Positions 6,267 through 10,728 of a stretch of 10,728 nucleotides of DNA are shown here, piece after piece (the first letter of the stretch is position 1; each line of letters starts with the position of its first letter). The notes under the pieces were generated by a model. That model saw only the letters and a program-made list of their open reading frames with translations, made no database searches and was not told the DNA's origin. Made by a program: the position numbers and the translations under genes. The DNA is from Sedimentisphaerales bacterium (lineage in GTDB: Bacteria > Planctomycetota > Phycisphaerae > Sedimentisphaerales > SG8-4): assembly GCA_016928975.1 (NCBI GenBank), contig JAFGJR010000008.1, positions 1 through 10,728 of the forward strand, written 5' to 3'.

Positions 6267-6731
6267 ATGTCCCGAATCAAAGCCTATCTCGCGTATGCCT
6301 GGGCGTTCCTGGCCGGACCCATTGTGCTCGCTGCCGTCTTCGGCATGCCTTTCTTTGCGAGCCAGCTCGTTGCCGTCACCGGCCTGCACGTCCACCCTCG
6401 CTACACCGGCGGCGAAGTCGCCCAGACCATCGATCATGAACGATACCGGACCCTGGTCCATCGCCCCGTGTTCGACGGACTGATCGGCCAAAGAACCACC
6501 GGGTTCGTTCAGATCCGGTGGCAGCCCACGGAGGCGAACCTGCCCGAAACCATCGACGAGCAGATCGACTTCGATCAGGACGGCAAAGCGGATTTCCGGG
6601 TCCGACTGGATATCCGGACGGACGTCGCTATCCTGGAGCTGATCGACCGTCGCGTCCGGTCCACTCATGAGATAATAAGGGTTGAGAATAGCAGGATCTT
6701 GCGCGTGGACCTGCGGAGGAAGCCCGACTGA
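6267..6731 (+). CDS. Membrane-anchored protein with EF-hand-like Asp loop, family not recognised
   Basis: A 154-residue protein of no family I recognise. A hydrophobic segment at about 9-37 would anchor it, with the remaining 115 residues probably outside the cytoplasm. The soluble part has LHVHPRYTGG (His41, His43) just after the membrane, then PVFDGLIGQRTTGFVQIRW, and an Asp loop DFDQDGKAD (Asp101, 103, 105, 109, with Gly106) matching the DxDxDGxxD calcium-loop pattern of EF-hands and dockerins. The C-terminus (120-153) looks like beta strands with many Arg. The start at 6267 follows GAGGAG (6254-6259), overlapping the stop of the Fe-S gene. By position and build (one N-terminal anchor plus a small domain after an Fe-S membrane protein) it recalls FixH/CcoH, but I see no sequence similarity to them. 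Confidence 0.8.
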   Translation: MSRIKAYLAYAWAFLAGPIVLAAVFGMPFFASQLVAVTGLHVHPRYTGGEVAQTIDHERYRTLVHRPVFDGLIGQRTTGFVQIRWQPTEANLPETIDEQIDFDQDGKADFRVRLDIRTDVAILELIDRRVRSTHEIIRVENSRILRVDLRRKPD

Positions 6732-6747
6732 CGTCCCGTCCACGCCA

Positions 6748-6768
6748 CGCGGGTCCGTCTTACCCGCG
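6748..6768. terminator. Hairpin between convergent genes
   Basis: CGCGGGT (6748-6754) pairs perfectly with ACCCGCG (6762-6768) around a 7-nt loop. It lies 16 bp past the stop of the plus-strand operon and overlaps the last codons of the convergent DUF3795 gene. There is no U-tract on either side, so any role in ending transcription, possibly in both directions, is tentative. Confidence 0.3.
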
Positions 6769-7263
6769 ACGCTTGACGGCGTTGGTCCGCCAGTGGCGCT
6801 TGCCCTCGAGGAAGGCGGTAGTGCCCTTGTGCTTGATCTTGCGCAGGTTGCGAAGGTGGGCATCGCCGTGACCGTCCCTGAGGAAGTTGAGCTTCGTGCA
6901 GGTCCTGAACAGGTCGCACTGCCAGCAGCCGTCGTATCCCTTGTCGCGATTGCACATGCGGATCTCACAGTACGGCGGGCCGCCGTCGCCCCGGCAGGTC
7001 TTGTTGCAGCGCAGCTTCGGCAGCGTTTCCAGCACTTTGCGGCATTGCGGATAGCCCTCGAACGCCTTGAAGAACGGGATCTTGGCGAGGACCTTGGCCA
7101 GGTCGGCGAAACGCTCCCGTTCCAGCTCCTTGTGCAGGTCCCGGGCCAGATTGGCGATGGTCCCCTTGTAGCCGGAGCAGTCGCCGCAGTACAGGCCGCA
7201 GCACGCGATCAGCCTCTCCCCGCCAGTCAGGACTCTCCTACTCTTCTTGCCTTCCTTGCTCAT
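6760..7263 (-). CDS. Cys-rich DUF3795 domain protein
   Basis: A 167-residue soluble protein. The opening IACCGLYCGDCSGYKG (19-34) is the hallmark of DUF3795 (PF12675), a small family with a presumed metal site and no known activity. Twelve cysteines are visible: 21, 22, 26, 29, 74, 86, 90, 99, 104, 113, 116 and 122. The block CNKTCRGDGGPPYCEIRMC and the later CWQCDLFRTC make up the second half of the metal-binding pattern. No signal peptide or membrane segment is present, so it should be cytoplasmic. GGTGA (7268-7272) lies 4 nt before the ATG at 7263. A promoter far upstream (7401-7429) would give a leader of about 130 nt. It is convergent with the redox operon and shows no functional tie to it beyond shared Cys/metal content. 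Confidence 0.85.
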   Translation of the reverse strand: MSKEGKKSRRVLTGGERLIACCGLYCGDCSGYKGTIANLARDLHKELERERFADLAKVLAKIPFFKAFEGYPQCRKVLETLPKLRCNKTCRGDGGPPYCEIRMCNRDKGYDGCWQCDLFRTCTKLNFLRDGHGDAHLRNLRKIKHKGTTAFLEGKRHWRTNAVKRRG

Positions 7264-7400
7264 AGCTTCACCAGACGCCTCTCACAACTCACGACGATTC
7301 CTGTTTCGTCACATCCGTCGCCGTCTCCATCTCCTCATGCGAATGGAACACATACGAATCGAGCCCACGAGCTATTACCATGATTCGAGACACGCGCGTC

Positions 7401-7429
7401 ATAGTAAGCTTCCACCGCACGAACTGCAA
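7401..7429 (-). promoter_or_regulatory. Sigma70-type promoter for the DUF3795 gene
   Basis: On the minus strand TTGCAG (7424-7429) and TACTAT (7401-7406) are 17 bp apart. Transcription would begin near 7394, leaving a leader of about 130 nt before the ATG at 7263. It lies just beyond the terminator of the upstream LamG gene, which fits independent transcription. Confidence 0.5.
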
Positions 7430-7448
7430 GTGCAGAGGCTCAACAGAA

Positions 7449-7477
7449 AGGGCTCGCGCCGTGACGGCGTGAGCCCT
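7449..7477 (-). terminator. Rho-independent terminator of the LamG gene
   Basis: AGGGCTC...GCCG (7449-7461) pairs with CGGC...GAGCCCT (7465-7477) over 13 positions with one mismatch and a 3-nt loop. Read on the minus strand the stem is followed at once by TTTCTGTT. It is 62 bp past the stop codon of the LamG gene (7540). The flanking CAGAGG (7433-7438) and CCTCTG (7475-7480), and GAACTGCA (7421-7428) and TGCAGTTC (7484-7491), are also complementary, so alternative longer folds are possible. Confidence 0.7.
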
Positions 7478-7493
7478 CTGTGGTGCAGTTCGC

Positions 7494-7521
7494 AAGCCGC
7501 CGTCGCGTACAGCGGCGGTTT
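7494..7521. repeat. Second hairpin just after the LamG stop codon
   Basis: AAGCCGCCG (7494-7502) pairs with CGGCGGTTT (7513-7521) with one mismatch and a 10-nt loop. It lies between the LamG stop codon and the main terminator at 7449-7477. It may protect the 3' end of the mRNA or be part of a tandem terminator; no long U-tract is present on the minus strand. Confidence 0.35.
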
Positions 7522-7539
7522 GCCGCGTCACTGTCTTGT

Positions 7540-9402
7540 CTATTCTCTGGCTGGCAAGGGTCTTGTGAGACCGACGTCATCGATATAAAGCAGACCGCTG
7601 TCGCCCGGCGACGGGTCCGCCAGATCCCCCACGCCGATGGACATCGCCTTGATGCGATCGAGGCTCACTCCGGTGAAGTCCACGAGTGGGACCTTCCACT
7701 CGGACCACTTCGTGGCGGTCACGATCGACGCATCGGGACAGACGACCGCGGCGGTGCGATTCGACGTATCCTTGAGGGAAACGTACAGAGGTCCCGGCCC
7801 GTTGCCCGCCCTGGCCTGGACGTAGAGAACCAGCGTATCGACCCCGTCGACCGTCCAGTCCTGAGCCGGGGCGAAGGTGCGCTCCGTCTCGCTGTACCAG
7901 GGCGAGTTCACATTGTTGTAGTCCAGCGGCATCGACTGCTTGCCGCCGTGTACAATCGTCTGCTCGGTGAACGGTTCCGTGGCGTTCCCGACCGTCGCAC
8001 CACTGCCATTGCCAGGATTGCCCGGTGGCGGTTCTGTGTAGCCAAGACCGTCGATCCAGCTCTGGAATATGCGGCTGCCAACGTCGTCCGTGTAATCCTC
8101 GAAATCATCGATCGGTATCATAGTGGCGAAGCTCCAGACGGCGCCCGGCTGCACGGTGTCGTCCGCTCCGATCTCATCGACCCGCCAGAAGTACACGCTT
8201 GCGGACTGAAGCTCACCCGGCAGGAAGTTCGGGTCTTCCAGGATTCCCTTGTCCACCTCCGGGGCGCCCTGGGTGACCGCCTCCAGGCTGTCGCCGAAAT
8301 ACACGTGGTGCGTCGCGGCCCCGGTCCCCGCCAGCCACGTCAGGGACGCGGCGGGCGACGCCGTGTTGGACCCATCCGCCGGGGACGGATCGTAGGCGAT
8401 CAGAGGTTGCGCGAGGAAGCTCCACACGTCGCCCGGATAGACCGTCTTCAAATCGGATCCGATCTCGTCCACGCGCCAATAGTAGGTCACGCCCGGTTCC
8501 ATCATGGGGTAGTAGAATATGTTGCCGACTTTGCGGGGGCCGATCAGATCTTGAGCCGTCAGGTTCGGGTCGGTCCCCACGTAGATGTTGTGCAGGCGGA
8601 TCGTATCGAGAGACTTCCACGACAGCATCGGTAACACGACGTCTCGGGCGCCGTCAGCCGGAGTAGGACCCCAGGCCTTGATCCGCGGAGAAGCCGGGAC
8701 CTGGAAAAGCTGCTTCACCTCATCGGCCGAGATGGCCCGACTGTAAATGCGGGCCTCGTCGAGGACGCCATCGAAAGCCTCGTGTTCGTCCGGGTTGCTA
8801 TCGTCGCTGACCGAGGCGACCGGGTCGAGGGTGGTCAAACCGGTGTAGGTCCCCTCCGCCACTTTATCCCCGTTCGCATAGACGACATAGTTGCCGTTGT
8901 TCCACGTCAGAACGATGTGGTGCCAGGTCTTGGTCTTCAGGGCTATGATGTCCGCCTGGCGCGCGTGCGTATCACCAAGACCCAGCGACAGGGTATTCAC
9001 GCCGCTGTTCATGTAGAGTTGGATGCGATTGGAGTAAGGCGGACGGGTGGTGTGCCCGAAGAAGTAGCGGGTCCGCGCGGCCTGGGGCTCCGTCAGGTAT
9101 CCCCATACAGAGACCGTCCCTGCCGTCACGGACATGCCCGTCGTGGCGAACTCGACACCACCTTCGCCGTCTGGCGGTGAGAGAGACAAGCCGCCACCAA
9201 AACGTGCCGGGATCCATTCGACGCCCTGCCCATAGACGGTGCCATCGTATCCGTTGCCGGAAGCATCGGCGGCGATTGTCCCGCTCTCTTCGTCCAACGT
9301 GAAATGGGCAACCAATCCCGTCTCAAGGTCCGCCTGCGCCACCCCGATCCCAACCACCAGAAACGCCATGATGCATGCTGCTGTGACATGTCGCGTGAAC
9401 AT
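7540..9402 (-). CDS. Secreted LamG-domain protein with FN3-like repeats and C-terminal module
   Basis: A 620-residue secreted protein. Residues 1-24 are a signal peptide (MFTRH, hydrophobic core, AQA before Asp25). Residues 26-234 are a LamG/concanavalin A-like domain: GLVAHFTLDEESGTIAADAS, WHHIVLTWNNGNYVVYANG and FDGVLDEARIYSRAIS are hallmarks. Two FN3-like repeats follow (about 243-330 and 334-427), each opening P-x-PADG and ending YYWRVDEIG...VWSF or YFWRVDEIG...VWSF. Residues 428-613 form a C-terminal module opening IDDFEDYTDD and ending LLYIDDVGLTRP, shared with the next upstream gene. Such domains usually bind sugars or surface partners; no enzyme active site was seen. ATG 9402 is preferred over 9408 because GGAGG (9409-9413) lies 6 nt before it and abuts the other. 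It has its own promoter and terminator. Confidence 0.9.
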   Translation of the reverse strand: MFTRHVTAACIMAFLVVGIGVAQADLETGLVAHFTLDEESGTIAADASGNGYDGTVYGQGVEWIPARFGGGLSLSPPDGEGGVEFATTGMSVTAGTVSVWGYLTEPQAARTRYFFGHTTRPPYSNRIQLYMNSGVNTLSLGLGDTHARQADIIALKTKTWHHIVLTWNNGNYVVYANGDKVAEGTYTGLTTLDPVASVSDDSNPDEHEAFDGVLDEARIYSRAISADEVKQLFQVPASPRIKAWGPTPADGARDVVLPMLSWKSLDTIRLHNIYVGTDPNLTAQDLIGPRKVGNIFYYPMMEPGVTYYWRVDEIGSDLKTVYPGDVWSFLAQPLIAYDPSPADGSNTASPAASLTWLAGTGAATHHVYFGDSLEAVTQGAPEVDKGILEDPNFLPGELQSASVYFWRVDEIGADDTVQPGAVWSFATMIPIDDFEDYTDDVGSRIFQSWIDGLGYTEPPPGNPGNGSGATVGNATEPFTEQTIVHGGKQSMPLDYNNVNSPWYSETERTFAPAQDWTVDGVDTLVLYVQARAGNGPGPLYVSLKDTSNRTAAVVCPDASIVTATKWSEWKVPLVDFTGVSLDRIKAMSIGVGDLADPSPGDSGLLYIDDVGLTRPLPARE

Positions 9403-9506
9403 ATGCATCCTCCGTAGACAACCAGACCATGCGCCCAGGCCGCTCCACAAACACTGCAGGGGCCGGAGTGCCTTGATGACCGTATTGAATCTCAAGCGCC
9501 ACCCTC

Positions 9507-9535
9507 ATTGTAGGTGTGCGCCGGCGAAAATGCAA
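9507..9535 (-). promoter_or_regulatory. Sigma70-type promoter for the LamG gene
   Basis: On the minus strand TTGCAT (9530-9535) and TACAAT (9507-9512) are 17 bp apart. Transcription would begin near 9500, giving a leader of about 98 nt. It lies directly after the terminator of the preceding gene, so the two paralogues are probably transcribed separately. Confidence 0.6.
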
Positions 9536-9570
9536 AGGAATTCACGGGACCGTATTGGGCCTGATAACAC

Positions 9571-9600
9571 CGAGGCCCACACCCTGGGGTGTGGGCCTCG
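9571..9600 (-). terminator. Terminator hairpin of the right-edge gene
   Basis: CGAGGCCCACACC (9571-9583) pairs perfectly with GGTGTGGGCCTCG (9588-9600), a 13-bp stem with a 4-nt loop, 39 bp past the stop codon at 9640. On the minus strand it is followed by GTGTTATC, a poor U-tract, so termination may be partial. The stem is strong enough to stabilise the mRNA 3' end in any case. Confidence 0.6.
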
Positions 9601-9639
9601 GGCACCACTCACAAATCATCAGTCGCCAATCACAGATTC

Positions 9640-10728
9640 TCATGGCTTGATGACACGGACGTCGTCGATGAACAGCATACCGCTGCCATCCGCCACCGGA
9701 GCGTTCCGGTTGCCGACGCCGAGGTACATCTTCGTGACCCTGGTCATATTGACGCCGGTGAAGCTGCTCAGCGGCATCAACACCTGGGTCCAGGTATTGG
9801 CGTTCACCACCGTGGCATCCGTCACCATAGCCAGCTTGTTCGAGCTGTCCTGAATAGCGACGTAGAGATCCTGGGTGCTGTTGTACTTCGGACTGTCAAT
9901 CACGGCCCCTTGCCACTGGCCGGTCACACTACCGGTCGTCTTGATGCCCTCGAACTGGAACGTCCGCTCTTCTCCGGCCACATGGGAGGTCACGCAGATA
10001 CCGATGTACACGGGAGCCGTCATCACGACCTCCTGCGTGCCGACCATCGTCCAGGCGCTTCCATCTGGAGAATGGTAGCCGGCGAACGTGTCGCCGATAC
10101 GCTCCAGCTTCACCCAATACGGCGGCGCGACCACAGCTACGGAATCGCTGTTGCCGGAAGCGCCGTCGGTGGCGTTACGGTACTGGAAGCTGGCGCCGTT
10201 GCCGGCGGCGGAAGCAGCCGAGTGAGCGGTCATCACCATCATCGCGTGCATGGAGCCGCCGTCGAGGCTGTCGCGAATCATCACGCCGCCTTTGGCCCAG
10301 GCGTTCGAGCCGGTGCCGTTGCTGGTAACCTTGGCGACGATCGTTGCATCGCCGTTGAGGCTCTTGTAGGCGAAGGTGAACTCATCGCTGTTGTTCCAGA
10401 TGTCGGCGCCATCGCCGGTGAGGGTCATCTTGCCGCCGGTTTCAGTGACCGATACGTCGTTGACGGCCGGATAGCCGCGGACGTACAGGCACAGCGTGTC
10501 AACGCCGTTGACCGTCCAATTCTGAGGCGAGTCAAACGTCCGCCCGGCCTCTGAGTAGAACGGACTGTCGGCGTTGTTGTAGGCGAAGGGCATGGACGAC
10601 CCGCCGCCATGAATGATGGAATGCTCAGAGAACGGCTCGCTGGCATAGCCGACGGTCGAGCCGGTGCCGTTGCCCGGATCGCCGGGAGCGGGCTCGGTGT
10701 AGCCCCAGCCGTCGATCCAGGTCTGGAA
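9640..10728 (-). CDS. Secreted modular protein with nested DUF1349-like domain, C-terminal part only (runs off right edge)
   Basis: The frame is open from the right edge to the TGA at 9640-9642, giving 362 residues; the N-terminus lies outside. Residues 1-85 (FQTWIDGWGYTEP ... VNGVDTLCLYVRG) match the C-terminal module of the LamG protein at 7540-9402, and so do residues 280-362 (STQDLYVAIQDSSNK ... MLFIDDVRVIKP). Between them, about 90-265, lies an extra concanavalin-like domain with the look of DUF1349: MTLTGDGADIWNNSDEFTFA, WAKGGVMIRDSLDGGSMHAM, PYWVKLERIGDTFAGYHSPDG and GEERTFQFEGIK. So one domain is nested in another. The two genes are tandem paralogues in this part. Binding to surface sugars or biomass is plausible; no catalytic signature was seen. 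A hairpin terminator follows at 9571-9600. Confidence 0.88.
   Translation of the reverse strand, partial: FQTWIDGWGYTEPAPGDPGNGTGSTVGYASEPFSEHSIIHGGGSSMPFAYNNADSPFYSEAGRTFDSPQNWTVNGVDTLCLYVRGYPAVNDVSVTETGGKMTLTGDGADIWNNSDEFTFAYKSLNGDATIVAKVTSNGTGSNAWAKGGVMIRDSLDGGSMHAMMVMTAHSAASAAGNGASFQYRNATDGASGNSDSVAVVAPPYWVKLERIGDTFAGYHSPDGSAWTMVGTQEVVMTAPVYIGICVTSHVAGEERTFQFEGIKTTGSVTGQWQGAVIDSPKYNSTQDLYVAIQDSSNKLAMVTDATVVNANTWTQVLMPLSSFTGVNMTRVTKMYLGVGNRNAPVADGSGMLFIDDVRVIKP

Noticed and set aside
4418..6731. Assignment of the operon as fixGH/ccoGH
   Set aside because: The third protein shows no sequence likeness to FixH/CcoH, no copper ATPase or CcoS gene is present, and the resemblance is only in gene layout and topology.
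7289..7402. Possible 37-residue minus-strand gene just before the DUF3795 gene
   Set aside because: Its ATG overlaps the -10 box of the promoter at 7401-7429, so it would not be on that transcript, and the peptide has no recognisable feature.
9589..10554. Plus-strand open frame of 321 codons opposite the right-edge gene
   Set aside because: His/Arg/Val-rich shadow; the minus-strand frame aligns with its neighbour's C-terminal module.

Overview
The window reads as a chromosomal piece of a GC-rich bacterium. It is most likely a planctomycete, probably of the Phycisphaerae / Sedimentisphaerales kind. This is an inference from content: a DUF1080 lipoprotein, a secreted LamG protein with FN3-like repeats and an 'IDDFEDY ... 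YIDDVGL' C-terminal module, a second secreted protein carrying the same module with a nested DUF1349-like domain, and small palindromic repeats between genes. No rRNA, tRNA, CRISPR, transposase or phage gene was seen.

Layout. (1) 1-482, minus: 5' part of an unrecognised secreted or membrane protein that runs off the left edge, with a well-formed sigma70-type promoter. (2) 483-1057: gene-free, with two small palindromic elements and degenerate repeats. (3) 1058-1735, minus: DUF1080 lipoprotein. (4) 1736-1996: intergenic, with a REPIN-like pair of palindromes. (5) 2340-4229 and 1997-2323, minus: a two-gene operon of an exported M3B oligoendopeptidase F and a PGPGW-like small membrane protein. 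(6) 4230-4417: divergent promoter region. (7) 4418-6731, plus: a tight three-gene operon of a TauE/SafE-CcdA-like membrane protein, a polytopic double [4Fe-4S] protein of the NapH/NosR/CcoG type, and an unrecognised membrane-anchored protein with an EF-hand-like Asp loop. (8) 6760-7263, minus: Cys-rich DUF3795 protein, convergent with the operon. (9) 7540-9402 and 9640-10728 (right edge), both minus: two secreted modular proteins that share a C-terminal module. Each appears to have its own terminator, and the complete one has its own promoter.

How the genes may work together. The operon at 4418-6731 is the most interesting unit. Both junctions are 11 bp long and in both the ribosome binding site overlaps the upstream stop codon. 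The three proteins look like a membrane redox module moving electrons across or along the cytoplasmic membrane, resembling parts of NapGH, NosR or CcoGH-type maturation systems. The substrate cannot be read from the sequence. A perfect 28-bp palindrome sits in frame inside its first gene. The secreted DUF1080, LamG and DUF1349-like proteins suit a polysaccharide-degrading or surface-adhesive lifestyle, but no catalytic glycosidase is present here.
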